Positions 12,176 through 25,639 of a stretch of DNA of 44,597 nt are shown here, piece by piece. The DNA comes from Smittium mucronatum (taxonomy: Eukaryota > Kickxellomycota > Harpellomycetes > Harpellales > Legeriomycetaceae). The stretch covers positions 1 to 44,597 of the forward strand of contig LSSL01000514.1 in the NCBI GenBank assembly GCA_001953115.1, in the 5' to 3' direction. The notes beneath the pieces were generated by a model that was not told where the DNA came from, did not search any database, and saw only the letters and a program-made list of their open reading frames with translations. Numbering within the stretch: position 1 is the first letter of the stretch; each line of letters starts with the position of its first letter. A program made the translations under genes and the position numbers.

Positions 12176-12533
12176 TGAAAATGCAGGTGGATAATATAAA
12201 GAAAAGAATCAAAGTTACGAATAGTGATTCTAGCACAAAGATCAAGAAGGGCGATGATGTAGGATATCTTTTTAGTGGAAGAATAGATAAAGCTGAAGGA
12301 TGTAAAGTGGATAAACAAAAGAATCGGAAACTGAGAGATATAGAACTTGAGCTGGTTAGAAAAATGAGAAGGCAAAATAAAAGAGAAATGGGTAGAGAGG
12401 TAAGAAAACAGGCTATTTTTGCACTGGTAAATATGGATATAATTAGTTGAACGAAATAGCATAGCCAAATTGTGGGAAAAGTAAGCAAATGAATGGCTAG
12501 TGCAAGATGTAAAATCGCAGCAGTATAGATTCC
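12176..12533. other. Purine-rich tract beyond the gap
   Basis: This stretch is strongly purine-rich on the plus strand, hence pyrimidine-rich on the kinase strand, as is common in promoters and 5' UTRs. A 91-codon frame (12175-12450, plus) is Lys/Arg/Glu-rich purely because of that composition; it starts inside the G run and has no recognisable domain. I favour a kinase promoter or leader over a gene. Confidence 0.35.
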
Positions 12534-12725
12534 ATGCTGATGATCGCGAAATTACTGGCAGCCATCCGGGCTTATTCCAGCAAAGACTCCTCAAGCTCGT
12601 TGAAGCTTCACCCATTCGGAAAACTTCATTCCAAAATAAAGCGTGAGCCCATTGGCTATGCATTGCAGAAAACGAATAAATTTGTTAAGATTTGTAAAAT
12701 AAAACAGATTTCCTTTCTAGAATAA
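12534..12725 (+). CDS. Possible small protein, mitochondrial-presequence-like start
   Basis: A 63-codon frame of unknown identity. Base composition is clearly less AT-rich than the DNA around it. The product begins with a hydrophobic/basic stretch, MLMIAKLLAAIRAYSS, that would suit a mitochondrial targeting peptide. A Ser run and a basic segment (KLHSKIKREPIGYALQKT) follow. A GTAAAA at about 12694 could be a splice donor, so the frame could be the first exon of a longer gene, but I found no convincing continuation. The minus strand is also open here, so a chance frame is quite possible. Confidence 0.25.
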   Translation: MLMIAKLLAAIRAYSSKDSSSSLKLHPFGKLHSKIKREPIGYALQKTNKFVKICKIKQISFLE

Positions 12726-15081
12726 GCATGATTGAAATCTTCAACCATAAGTACTCCTGTAAATAATTCGCATAAAAGCCCTTTGGAGACACCTCATTGC
12801 TTATTCTGTAAATGCCATTTATTAATTAACCACTAGTATTGATTATGTGATTGTCTATGTGAAACCAATATCAGCCCAATGGCTGGAATGATTGGAGAGC
12901 TTCAATCGATGTCGCTAGTTTTGATGGACCCAATTCATTAGATTTGGATCGTACTTTCGTGACAGGGAATATTTCGCTTACTCAACAATGACCTCTTTGG
13001 GCTAAAAATACACTACATCGTCCATTTAAAACGATAATTTATTTCCAAATGCGGAAATCCTCATCCCCTTGGAGAAAACATGTTTGGCTTTTACTTGTTT
13101 AAATTCAACAGCAACCATTATTTTTTAAAACAACCCATTTTCATTCGGTAATAAGTCAAACGTATCCAATAAAAATCGCATTGATAATAAAGTGCTGGTT
13201 TAAGACATGAATTGGCTCAATATGGCATGCGAGACCTTGTTCAGAGTCGGTGGTACGAAAAATGGATCTTTTTGCCCAACATAGCAATTAGTTCCTGAAA
13301 CTCATTTATTATTGGTCCAAACTAATAAACTACCAGCACTTATCTGAATATTACTTGTATATAATTATAAACAAATTACTCTCTATAAGTCATTTATTTC
13401 TACTACCCCTGAAAAGAAATGCAAATACTTTGCCATTAACAGGAATAGATGACCACATGAATTCATCTTAAAAGGTGTAGCGTCAATTGTTAACGAGTAG
13501 CACCATTGGGATATCTATAAAACCCACTAATCAAATTGTGAATACTACCTATCTTTGCATATAACATCTAGTTTATGCAAATTTAGTTATCCCATTTTTG
13601 CTATCCAAAGTTGTTTTTACTTTTACTTTTAATTGATTTTAATACATAGATTATTAACTGAAACATGGATTTAGTAGATGTTGGATGTCCAACATGCAAG
13701 CACATGGATATAATGATAAAAGAAAGCTACTTCAAAACATTGGGTATGGGATTCAACTCTGCAACAGCGTTGCTCGAAACCTCACTTTATAGTCAGAGGA
13801 AAAAGCATCGGAAAAGTTGTGCAATATACCAAGCTTGGCTGCTGAAAAGTAAAAATTGTTAATTTACTCCTGGGTTTATAAATCTATAAACTATTTTCCC
13901 AGCTAACTTATGACTTTGATTAGCGACAATTAGATTCAATAGCACAACTTAACAAAATCTTTTTTTTGTTAGAAAACTCAGTCCGATAATAAATTTTTAA
14001 ATGATTGCAACTATCTATTCATGATACGGCCAATACCTTTATTATCCTTTCCCTATATCTCTGTCAGTCATCTGATCTTATTTGATTATATTCGTTGTTT
14101 GGATTATTAAATAATTAAGTTGGTTGTCTTATATTACCCAGATAGTTAATTGTCATTGTAATTTTTTTTCCCAGTCCCAGATAATGGAAGGCCGATGACC
14201 CTTTTATTGGTATTAACATATCATGATCCTGGGATCCATAAGGCTGGCAGCTAATCAAACAATCCGGCTGTTCTGACTTTTTAAGTAAAGAATAATGTAT
14301 AAATCAAAAGGGCTATTTTTGGACAAATAATTTTACAACCATATCCTCATTCTTTAACCCATTCTTAAGTTTGATTATTTGTGTCTATTAATAAACACAT
14401 TCATATAATAACTACTAATTAACAGAATCAAAAATTTTAAAATAACATTATTTTATCCCATCCCCATAAAATCTGATTTATTGTGCTATATTTCTGACTT
14501 TCTATTGTTCCACCAAAAATAAAAATTATTTATAGGAAAACATTTTAAACTCATACTGAATTAATCACGTGTTATGATGTCTGAAAATAATTTTTTTTAT
14601 ATGGCATTAGTTTATCTATAAACTATATTTCTTTAATCATCTAAATATGCTCCTAATTTCTATGACTTCTTTCCAAAAATCAAACTAAATAATCAACCTT
14701 ATAAACTACTATTACATTTCAGCTTTTAGCATAATCGGAAATACTATGTACAAATTGTTATTGTGGTTTGATCCTCCAAAAATAAACCAATATCGACCAA
14801 TATTTTACATAAAGCTTCTGTTTGCTATTATATATAATTTTTATTCGACAGTGTTATTGGCCTTAACCTTTTCCATAAACCAAAAATTCTTGAGTTTCTA
14901 TTTAATGCTGAGCTAAATTAAACCAATTGTCAATGCGGGTGTATATTTGGATTTATATACTGGAAGATTGAGTGCCACTTTTCGAACATAGGTTCTGAAA
15001 ACTTTAAATCATTAATTGGATATTAATATCAATGATATCTGGATACTTATTGCCATTTTTTTACGTTCATCCTGAAAAGGA
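12726..15081. other. Start of the gene desert, no clear gene
   Basis: Moderately AT-rich DNA without a recognisable gene. The only open stretch of note is 13665-13862 (plus, 65 codons), whose start contains GCPTCKH, a CxxC pair; nothing else in it suggests a zinc-binding family. Another frame across the same bases is almost as open, which weakens it. Confidence 0.4.
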
Positions 15082-15480
15082 TTGCTTCCCGTAAAAAATA
15101 AGACCCCGAAAAGAACTAGATCCCTCAATTTGGGGATATTCAAAAAAGGTGAAATATTTCAAACAAATTTTTTAACGAGCCATGGTCACGTCACTTTTAA
15201 CGATACCATTATGGAATTATACTCGCGGATAATACCAGTAAGAGCCATGAGTGGAATAGTAATGAAAACGTGCAGGGAATTGAAAAGATCGATATTACGA
15301 ATACCAATAAACCGGGTTATCGGTATATCCACTACGGATCTAAGAGAGATTGAACTATTTTTATCCACCCGATATTGCCTCAAGTGGGTTGAATGACTAT
15401 GATGTGGTCATACTAAAATTATCTAGACTCAATATCCATGAGCAAAAGCTAACTGGGATTTTTGGACCCCACTCTAGAAA
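15082..15480 (+). pseudogene. Possible retropepsin-like retroelement fragment, frameshifted
   Basis: A 104-codon frame (15082-15396) reads AMSGIVMKTCRELKRSIL and later IGISTTDLREIEL, resembling the flap and mid region of a retroelement aspartic protease. Near 15385 the similarity moves to another frame: LNDYDVVILKLSRLNI looks like the C-terminal YDVILG..L segment of such proteases. The catalytic D-T/S-G is not recognisable, so any enzyme would be dead. Base composition is less AT-rich than the surroundings, consistent with a younger insertion. The call is tentative; no reverse transcriptase was found downstream. Confidence 0.3.
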
Positions 15481-17879
15481 TCATAGCACATTATTATTAG
15501 TTAAATTAACGGTTCGTTAAAATATCATAATGCGATATTTTGTAACATTTATTTGGAATATCCTCTATAGTCTCTTTCATGACTTACAGTATAAGTATCT
15601 AACTGGACTTTATCCCAAAAGTATACTCTGATATAATGCACTTACGATTCGATGGGCCAATACCATCAAATAAAAACCTAACATGTTTTACAACCCTGAA
15701 AGGGTTATTCGAGATCTAGAGTATTCAAATTATCAACTTAGTTGATCTAATTTAACTCTTTCCTAGCCCAAAAATGCGTTGAATTTCTATTTGTTATATT
15801 TAGCATTTTCCACTCGATAATATACGCAATTATCTCAATTGTAAATATCGATATTTAAAGTTAGTTTTGTATTAACCGAAAACCAATGCCGTTTTTGTAC
15901 CACCTGCTCTAAAAGAGTTTAGTGGAAATAGCAAAGATCGGTTACCCAACCAAAATACATTAATATTCACCACCATTATGTTCCTTTATTCCCTTATTTA
16001 GTGCACAAGAATCCATTATTATCCTACCATTCCCAATTAATTTGGATTCAATCTTTTGGTTACATTTCTGATTTGGCAAACTAGAAAAATGTTTGTTTCC
16101 AAAAATAACCTCATATTTTCGGTATTATTTTTATTGGCCATTCAATTGGTCAATTGGAAACGCATTTTTTATATCGAGTTGGTTAGTTATTAATCTGGAG
16201 GGTTTTCTTTATTTTTCCCAGCTATTCCTAAAGAAGGCAAAAAATAAAAATAAAAATTTTATCTTCGTTACTACCCTTTATTGAATAAAAAAAAATATCA
16301 CCAAAACCTAAGCCAACCCATTCAAAATATGATACCACCCACTCAAAAAAAAAAAATTCACCGCAGGATATTGATAAATTAATCCTCACTATAACCCCCC
16401 CCCCTTTCGGAACAGAAATCAAAAAATTGACATGCAACCATGAATCCAACGCAATTTAAATCCAAAATATTAATCATGATCTTTAATTATTTATTTTTTG
16501 CTTTTCCGACTGGCTTAAATAAAATTCGGCATTTTTTTTTTTAAACTAGGATCAGTTATGAATTGGTCGTATGGAAGGATCGATCTTCTTTTCGAATCCT
16601 TATAGAGTTTGAAAGCTTTTTTTTAGAGACAATTTTTATAAGTATTTATAAATATGTATTTTTTAGAAATATTGTCTTAATTTCTCCTTTAGGAATCCTG
16701 AGTTACCAAAATATGTAATTTATCATAAGGGAGATTCTTTAATAAAGGAAAATCCTTACTTTTTTTTTATTCCCTTTTTCGGAATTATTAAAATCTTAGT
16801 CGAAAAGGTCTTATTTTTTAATAGGTCAATAAAATGGAATCCGTTAATAGTTTAGAGATATGTATATAACCTGACCCAATAATCTAAACCACGTAAAAAC
16901 ATTAATGACTTGTAGAATAAAAACTCCTTTTTTACCAAAGAATCTCCCATATAGAAAACTAAAATTTAAAACGGGTTATATTATATAAAAAGATTTAAAT
17001 ACTAAAACGTAAGATTGATTGATTGATCAAGAACTACCTTCAAATTTTATGATTATCAAACCAATGGATTATTAAATTTTTATTTATTTTCTTTGAAAAA
17101 TAAAACTGAGCGCAAATGTGTGGTGCATATATCCTGAGTTATTGGAAATTTTTAACACTTTTTCCTAATTGAATTATTATGAAGCTTTAAAATATCCAGC
17201 TTTGTAAAGGCCTCCATTTAAATATTAATATTAAATGTTAAAACTATCCTAATATATTTAGTGATATTCTAATCTCATCATAAAGATTTTGATTTGCCAG
17301 AAAACATACTAAACTTTAAAAAAATTATTAATGTTACACATTGCGTAATTTCACTAAATTTCAATCAGATACATACTAATTATTCGTGTTTCAACTTTTT
17401 TCAAAAGTATATTCCTTCTTTAAAATGACGAATAAATAATGTGATTTTTTTTAAAAAAAAAGCTAAAAAAAAGCTAATTATATCGCTTTTGGTGTTAATT
17501 TAAACAGCTAAAAGTTTGAGCCCAAAAAATAGTATATAGGTTACTATCTACAAAGAAAATCTTTTTTTGGTCTAAAATTATATTCACCTTTATAAAATGC
17601 TTAAATTAAATCCAGGAGTATATTTATTTATTTTAGATGTTTCATAAATATCACAATGACTATCAGAAGATCAGAATTTGATTGTGAGGAAGCATTTTTA
17701 ATATTCTCGAATATAGAGCAAAACACAAAAATAAATCTTTCTATGCTCTTAAAAATAAATAAAAATATTTTTTCTACTGTGAAAAATCTTAAAATTGTCT
17801 GCTTTCATGGAGGCATAAGAGTCGATAGCCATTTTTGAGACCAAAAAATATTAATATTCTAGGAAACACAAATAATTTT
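15481..17879. other. AT-rich desert without a recognised feature
   Basis: No supported gene. It contains a C10 tract at 16395-16404 and a T8A9 block at 17445-17461. Short open stretches (16093-16284 plus; 17656-17838 plus) have no motif. The second lies opposite the probable 3' continuation of the reverse transcriptase relic at 17.9-18.6 kb. Confidence 0.45.
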
Positions 17880-18600
17880 AAAAAAAATCTTATGTAAATG
17901 GCAAATAAAAATAATGATAATCTACACCTAATATTTCCCAATACCAATGATAATTTTTAAAAAAAATGGATTCTAATTAAATAACATTGATATGAAAATA
18001 TATATATTCCATCAGATTAAAATTAATCAAAGATAAAGAGGCATAAAAATAACCCTGACGCTTATTTTCGATGAAAAATGAAATCGGGTGATTAAATCCA
18101 GAAATAAAAATCCCTATTATTTTTATAATTAATAATCCAACCCTGATAACATAAATATATCGCAACTTCGAGAAAACATTACAACATCCAGAAATGACAT
18201 CAAACTTGCATTTATATTCGGGGTTTAAATCAACAAAGGATGAGTATCATGTAATTTTAACCATTAATACAAGCATAAAACAATCCAATGTATCAATTCG
18301 ACAACCCTAGTAAGCCTCAATGATACGAAAGTTTACATTTTGACACTATAAATTTTGAAATACCGGGTATAGATCCCATTATTTAAATAAAATGTTGATA
18401 CTTTAGTAGCAGAATTGGGTAGACAAACTTAAATTCCATAGAAGAAAAAGAAAATTTTGAATAAAGCGAGTAAAATTCCTGTCTCGTATCTCTAGAAACA
18501 TATGAGAATTATAGGAAATAAATTCCACAAACTCGGTGATTATTTATAAAAAGATATTTGTGATATAAAACTGTGCTCTACCAAAGAGATTTCTTAATTT
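17880..18600 (-). pseudogene. Decayed non-LTR (LINE-type) reverse transcriptase
   Basis: One minus-strand frame stays coherent over about 200 codons despite several stops. Reading from 18600 down, reverse transcriptase blocks occur in order: GCRIDTLD (cf. GFR...TLD) near 18305-18280; motif A as FVDLNPEYK (cf. FVDLKKAYD) near 18237-18211; the connecting helix LRYIYVIRVGLLIIKIIG; KRQG near 18063-18052; and FNLMEYIYFH (cf. LFNLFI.) by about 17992. The usual FADD motif C may survive as FT*D near 17885. The order and spacing are those of non-LTR elements. Stops at positions expected to be sense codons, and loss of the motif A aspartate context, show it is dead. I did not find the endonuclease or an intact 3' end. 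Confidence 0.6.
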
Positions 18601-20014
18601 AAAAAAAAAACGTATTTTATTTAGCAGATCTTAGGTCAAATCCCATTTTTAAAATGACTAAAATCTATGCTAATGCTATTATATATTTATCCAAACTCTA
18701 TATAATTCATAAGAGAGGTTTAGTATGCCCAATAAAAAAAATGTGATAAAAATGATTGATACAACCAAAGAAAATATAGAATAATAGAACTATAGGAAAA
18801 CTATTAATACTCTGATTTTAACATTAATGACTTATAGCGAAACATCTATATATAAATCGATATATTCTAATTTCAAAGTGCTAAATATTATCCGAATACT
18901 AACAATTCCAATGTCTCGGAAACGATGTTAATATGATTTGAGCTTCAAATAATACCACCAATAATAAACTCCTTTATTTTTTACAAAACTCGATACATTG
19001 GCGATTTTTTTTGAAAAAAACATCTTTATCTATGCAAAAAATATTATTTAGCAGTGGAAGGATTCTTAATTTCCTTGGTCTTCTTTTTTTAAAAAAAATA
19101 AAGTGCTTCAGCATTTATAGCTTCTTTATTTATAAAAAAATTTTAATTTTTAATTGAAACAAAATTTCTTTTTCAGAGACGAACTGAATTAGACCAAAGA
19201 AAAATTTAAAAAAATCTAATTTTAGGGTTTAATTGGTATAATTTTTTATTCTGTTTTATTATATAAATGTGTATTAAATATATTCAAAGAAATCCAAAAG
19301 TAATAAAAATTTATTATTTGTGAACATATGGTGTAAATTTATACAAATTTGGATTAAACTTATTAATTTGATTAATAATAGAAAAAATAGTTCAATAAAA
19401 TCGAAAAATTCAAACTTGAATAAGGTTAAATATTTAGAACAGATATGAATGAGTAGGAAAATGGTGGTGAGGGGGGCGATAAACGGGGTCTACTTAATTT
19501 AATATTGGTTTATATAATTTTATTTTGTGGATAGAAGCTTATATGGTTTTTTTGGTATTAAAAAGTATTTATAGCGGTAAAAAATATGAAGTACTGTGTA
19601 TATTTTTTTTGATTTTTTTTGTTTAAAAATTTCTGTAATAAATATTCATCTTATCAAATTTTTGGGTTAAATTGATTTGTGTGCTTTATCTGTAAGCATA
19701 AACATGTTTAATCTATTATTATTTTCAAAAAATCAGCGAGATTTAATGAAATTATTCTACCACTTAATATGAAATAGTCTTTTACTAATTTACCAAATAA
19801 TATTTAAAAATCCAAATTAAATTATCAAATGATATTTTGATAATTTTTTTAAAAAAACTTATAATGCATATCTCAATATATCATCAGAATTTATTAAAAA
19901 AGGTAACGAGTTAAATAAATTTAGATAATTAAGTTTTATAATATTTACTCTTTTTTAGTAAAAAAATAATTAAATTTTTTAAAACGATTAATTAATATCG
20001 TGTATTTAAAAGTC

Positions 20015-20030
20015 TATATATATATATATA
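20015..20030. repeat. (TA)8 microsatellite
   Basis: An uninterrupted TA run, with a second one of similar length about 90 nt downstream (20111-20124). Confidence 0.85.
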
Positions 20031-22094
20031 AATACATCTTCGTTTAAAATTACATTTTACCTAATCAAAATACAACCAGCTTATTTTTAAAATGTTTGAA
20101 TCATTAAAAATATATATATATATATCAATGAAAGTAATGCCTCCTTTATTAAATCAAATATCTTTTTTGAAACACGAAAGTTTATTAATAACTCAAAATA
20201 TGCCTTTTATTTTATATCAAAATTTCATATATTTTAAATAAGCTCAATTTCCAAAATTAAAAAAAAACCCTGTACTTTAATGAATGAATATGTGTGAATT
20301 TTTTATTTAGAAATCACTTGTTGGAATAGTGATTAAAGTTCCGATTTTATCATATCAACTTCTAATATAGTAAATTTTGGAAGAAAATCCCCAAAAAAGT
20401 AGCCCTTTATTATTTATCAGTTTATCTAATAACCATAGGAAAACTTTCCCCTTATTGGGTGCACAAAAAAATATGCATGAATATACATAATAGATGAAGA
20501 TAAGAAGTAATGGGCTTTGACAAAAGATAAATTACAATTTTATCAATACTTTTGATAATTTAGGATAGATTTCATGGATTTGAAAACGGCTTACAGGTAT
20601 TGATATTCAAGAAATCAAAAAAAAAAAATTAAAAATTATAGAAATTTTCTAAAATAGTCGCGATTTTTTTTAATAAAAATTTCAATGAAATTGTTCAAAG
20701 ATATTTTTTAAAAATATATATTTCTTTTCTTTCATTATAACGTTTTATTTTATTAATACAAAAATATAAAAAATATTAGATAGTTAGTGCTTTGGTTTCT
20801 TCTATTAATTAAAAAACGTTATAAAACCAGAGATATATTTTAGTTATTGCATATTGGAACAGTACATTTAAAAGTCCTTAATTACAATATATATTTTTAA
20901 TGTAATGCTTTTTAAATTTATTGGATACTTTTATACATAATTTGTAACGAAAACTTATCATATAACATGTTTAACAAGACTGAAAAAAAAAAAATTAAAT
21001 TAAATTTTTTTATAAAGCTTATTTTGGGTTATAAAAAAAATTTTATACCCTAAAATTGGATACAATAGACTAAAATGAATTTAAAATTTGATCCAGAATA
21101 TTCAAACAACATGGTAATAGTTGATTTTTAGTAATCAGATTAAAATTTACAGTATTTCTTTTGTTTATATTAATCCTTTTAAATTCCTTTACTGGTCCTA
21201 TATTAGATATTGGATAATTATTATTTTTTATGTGTTTTGTTGCGCTTTTTTAGTTGAAAAAAATCAAAGTGAAAATAAACTACCATCTAGAATTTAATTT
21301 AAAAATTGTAATATTACGTGAAAATAATTCATACAGAGAAGTCAAATGAGTATTAAAAAAAGAAGGGGGGTGCTTTCTAGGATTTGAAATAAATATTAAA
21401 ATAAATAAGAGTACCTTCAGCTAAATTTTATTCTTGAGTGCGACCTTTACTCAAGAAATAAATTCAATTCCATTTATATTATCTTGGATTTTAAAAAAAA
21501 CATATATCCTAAAAATTATGTCTCCGATAATGGTTGAGGCGTCATGCATTAATCTAAATTATTTATAATGTATAATGCTTTAAAACCCCAAATTAAGCAC
21601 TTTTTTTTGGATAAATTCGGAATATTCAAGAATTTTTTTTAGTCACTCTTCCAGACTCTAATAAAAAAAATAAAACATTTTTTCCGATAAAATTACTATT
21701 TGAGATATATCCAATAAAATATCGTAATTTTTTTTTTTTTTTTTGCATTATTTTTCAACTAAGAAGATTTAAATTCCTTTGAGATTTTTATAAAAATAAT
21801 CATGGTTTCTAAGATTAATTTTGTAGAAATAAACATATTTTAGTTTTATCAACCATTTCTTTCATTATAAAATCCAAACTTTAAAACTCTACTACACAAA
21901 AAATTTATGATTTAAAATTTTAGAAAATTTCCATATGTTCCGATTTATCGTCAAGCCAAGTTTAAAAATAAATATAAAAATTATTTTTCCATCTAGATTC
22001 AAATTTTTCTCATAATACATTTTAAAACTTATGAAAAATTTCAATATCAATTATCATTATTATTGTGTTTTTAAAAAATGCAATAAAATATTGA

Positions 22095-22105
22095 CCCCCC
22101 CCCCC
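22095..22105. repeat. C11 homopolymer in AT desert
   Basis: Eleven C in one of the most AT-rich parts of the window. Comparable tracts are C10 at 16395-16404, G11 at 33798-33808 and G24 at 12152-12175. A chance origin is unlikely in DNA this AT-rich, so replication slippage or a sequencing/assembly artefact should be considered. Confidence 0.85.
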
Positions 22106-25100
22106 AGTTTTTATACTTTCAATTTTTTTAGAATAATCTAACAGATTAATCAATTGTTTTTATTTTATTCGATTAAAACTCTAAATAATAAATAAATGAA
22201 ATGAAAAATTAAAAAAATGGCCTCTGAGTATTATTATAACAAAGAATATTTTATTTTATTTATATTATAATTTAATTAATATTGAACTTTCTCAATTATA
22301 ACACTTAATTCCGCATTTTATCCCAAATATTTACAGCGTATTATAATCGCTTAATATTTTTTACAAATTTTATAAAATCTTATGAATAAATAATTATTTT
22401 AATTTACCTAACAGGATCTGAAACAGAAATTTAGCTATATTTAGGCAATAGGTTTGTTTTTAATCAAAGTTTAAATTTAAATCATTCTAAAATTTGATTT
22501 TTAATTAGATAAAATATTTTATATAAATTCACTTCTATAATTAAATTGGGCAAGATAATTTTTACAGGAAATATAAAATTTTAATCTAGTTATCCTGATA
22601 TTATTTAAAAAATATCTCGTTTCATTATAGATGAATTTTACTTTGATATAGACGTCTTAATTTTTTTTTGAGAATTAATGAAGATTATTATCCATTTTAA
22701 GAAAGAAAATTTATTCTTTGAAGGCCTCTATATGTGAGCCCCACCCCCCTGTAAATCAAAAAAATTCTCATATTAATCCTATTGTTTAATTTTTTTAAAG
22801 TAAAATTATGAATGCTATTTTTATTAAAATATAATTAAGTGTAAAAAGCTTATTTTTATTCTTTAGGCCAATTGAATTTATTTTCCTTGAAAGATAAAAA
22901 AATGGATTATTTGGAAAAAGATTTAAATTTTCCGAGATATAGTGGTATTATTTTAAATCGATAAAATTTCATCTTGAAAAAAAAAAAATTAAGTTAACTT
23001 TTTAAGTGTTAAATTTTATTAATAATGATTGATAATTTATTTTCGTTTTTTCTATTACTTTTTTTGACCCAAAAACTTCCTTTAGTTTATAATAAACCAT
23101 TAATAATTTAAATGATTTAATTTTCATTGATAAATCTTTAAGTTGTGTCAAAATTTATATTAAATCATAGAAGGTTTTAAATATAATTATCATATTTTAA
23201 CAAGGAGAGCAAAAAAATATACATAATTATAACCCTTAATACTTGTTTAAAAGTGAAAAATGATATAATAATTTTTTACATTTATTTACGGAAATTTAAA
23301 AATACTTCAAAAAATAATACATCTAAAATTTTAAGTAAAGCAAATAATCTATTTGAAAAAATTCATTTTTTTCCCAGTTAATTCTTGGGCCTTTTTACTA
23401 AAAATTAAAAAGAATGGGTGATTTTTTTTTGCCCTATTTTTCTCAAAAATTATTAAAATATAAAAATATAACCGCCTTATTATATATTAATTTATCATCA
23501 AACAGTTTTTTTATATTAAAATGCATCCTAACATCCCATAATTTTCTAAAAAAGTTATTTTTGTATAATTATAGCTCCATATACCATAAATCACCTTAAT
23601 AAAATATGGGTTAACAATTAATCTCACGCCCGAAAATTAAAAATTAAGCGTTTTTATTCGATGGAAGATCACTTTTAACCAAATAAAGCCTTTTTGATTA
23701 TTATTATATAGTCATGTTATGTAATTAATAATAAAAATACAGTATAATTTAATTAACTCGCAAAAGACTCATACAAATTTCTAAAATTAAAAATATTTCT
23801 CAATTTGATATTCTTAAATTTCGAATTTATATGATGAGTAACCAAAATATGGTATTATTTGAAAATTAAAACATACTTTTGAAACTTTATATAAAAGCTG
23901 AATTATTTTTTATAAATTAAAAAGATTCTATATCTTTTAAATCACTATGAATTTTTAAAAACCCCAGTCTCTTCAAATCAATAATCAATTAATAAATAAT
24001 AAATGGTGATCAAGAAAAATAATCGAAATATAGAATAAAAAAATATACTTTAAGCTTCAAAGAAAAACAAATCTGAATAATCAAGCTATGTTATCTAAGA
24101 AAAATTTTAAATTTAAAACTATTAATTTTAAATTAAATATCAAATGGACTCATTGAAAATGGATGGAACTAAGCTATAAATGTTATAAGGCAATAAAATA
24201 TCTATTTGATTTCATACTTGTTTAAAATGAGAATAAAAAACTTCTAAACGAATAAATTTTTATTTAAATTGAAATTATTATTAGTATTATTATACTTAAA
24301 AAGATAGAATATTTTCTAAAAAATAAGCCAGTATTGACTTTTACGTATTTATGAAGCCGAGATTCGGAGTGAAATTATGTGAATTATTTAAGATCATTGG
24401 AATAATTTTTTAATGTGTATAGACATCAAAGGTTGAATATAATAGAGATAATAGAGTGCGAATTAATAAAAAAATGAGTGTTATTTATTACTAAAGGCCA
24501 ATGAAGTGATTAGTATTGATGGGATGATGGGTTAATTTTTATGAGTGTTATTTTCGAGTTTTTTGAGACTATGTGTCTTAATTTTTCGATTCTTATTGTC
24601 ATCTTTTTTATTGCTTTGTTATTTTCTAAATTGTGTGTGTGTTTTTTTTTTACAATAGTAATTTAATAAGGATGTTTTCATTATATATGTAATATTTACC
24701 TTTCATAATTAATATATGTTATTTATATGCCTTTATAATAAATTTTATGATTATTATCCATATTTTAATGGGATTATTATTTTATCAGCGTGATATCTGA
24801 TATATTTTTTTGTTCAATTTTATGCGTATAAATCCAAAAATTTATTAAATAATGATATTATTTACAATAATTTTTCATTTTTTCTAAAAATAATTAATTA
24901 TATTAATAAAAACGAAATAGAAATTCTGGTGAGTAATTTTTGATATTTATTTATCTTAGAAAATTTCAAATATTAAATTGTGTTTTTTTCTAATTTTTTT
25001 ACCTCTTCCTACTGGCTTTCTCTGATGTATCAATTTAATCGATATTAGCCTTTGAATTTTGTTTTCTTTAGGATACCAATATACATTCGCACACTTTTTT

Positions 25101-25156
25101 CTTTTCGGAAAATTGTAGCAGCTGAAAAAAAATACTCCCAGTGCGATACAGTATCA

Positions 25157-25399
25157 TTAAAAAAAAAAATCTGAGAATTTTGTTATTATAATGTTAAAAG
25201 TTTCAAAATTTAACCTATCAAATCTTTTTTTAAGACTAACTGAATCATCATATCTAATCTCTTCTGTATTTATTACAAAAAATTTTTTATTCTCATTAGT
25301 TGAAACGTATTTTAAATAATTTTTTTGTGAAATCGATGATGGAATGTTGCTATAACCCATTTTTTTGGGTAGAGAAAAAAAGAAAAATATCGAGATCAT
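25157..25399 (-). other. 80-codon open stretch of unknown nature
   Basis: An open minus-strand frame just downstream of the MULE relic. It is not recognised. It contains SLKKRFDRLNFETFNI and is Phe/Ile/Asn/Ser-rich. It could be the degraded C-terminus of the same element or chance, since the frame does not join cleanly to the transposase. Confidence 0.2.
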
Positions 25400-25639
25400 T
25401 TATTATTTTAATTAAAGTATCGGAAAAAGCGAGCACGCTTGATGATTTAAAAGATTGATATTTTACCTTTATTGTTATATCAAATCTTTCAAAACCATTT
25501 TTGGTGTAAGTGCAAATATATTATAACCCTAGTATAAATTTGAATTTGATTCGAAATAAAAATATTTGATTTTGCCTATCATGTCACTAAAAATATAAAA
25601 GTGTCTCAGTTTAACTAAAAATAAATACCTGAAATTATT

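Larger units (their letters stand above)
18601..25156. other. Extremely AT-rich desert
   Basis: About 6.5 kb in which almost every frame is closed within a few dozen codons. It contains (TA)n microsatellites (20015-20030 and about 20111-20124), a T run near 21729, a C11 tract at 22095-22105, and T7A7-8 palindromes near 19084 and 19844. I see no gene, RNA gene or element end. The longest open stretch (23414-23599 plus) is Leu/Phe/Ser-rich without a motif. Confidence 0.5.

Noticed and set aside
12175..12450. 91-codon Lys/Arg/Glu-rich frame
   Set aside because: Its composition is explained by a purine-rich strand, it begins at the edge of the gap's G run, and it has no domain-like feature. A promoter or leader tract is the simpler reading.
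11470..12663. Long open frames on both strands through the N run
   Set aside because: They are open only because the 564 N bases cannot contain stop codons, and the flanking G run translates as a poly-Gly or poly-Pro artefact.
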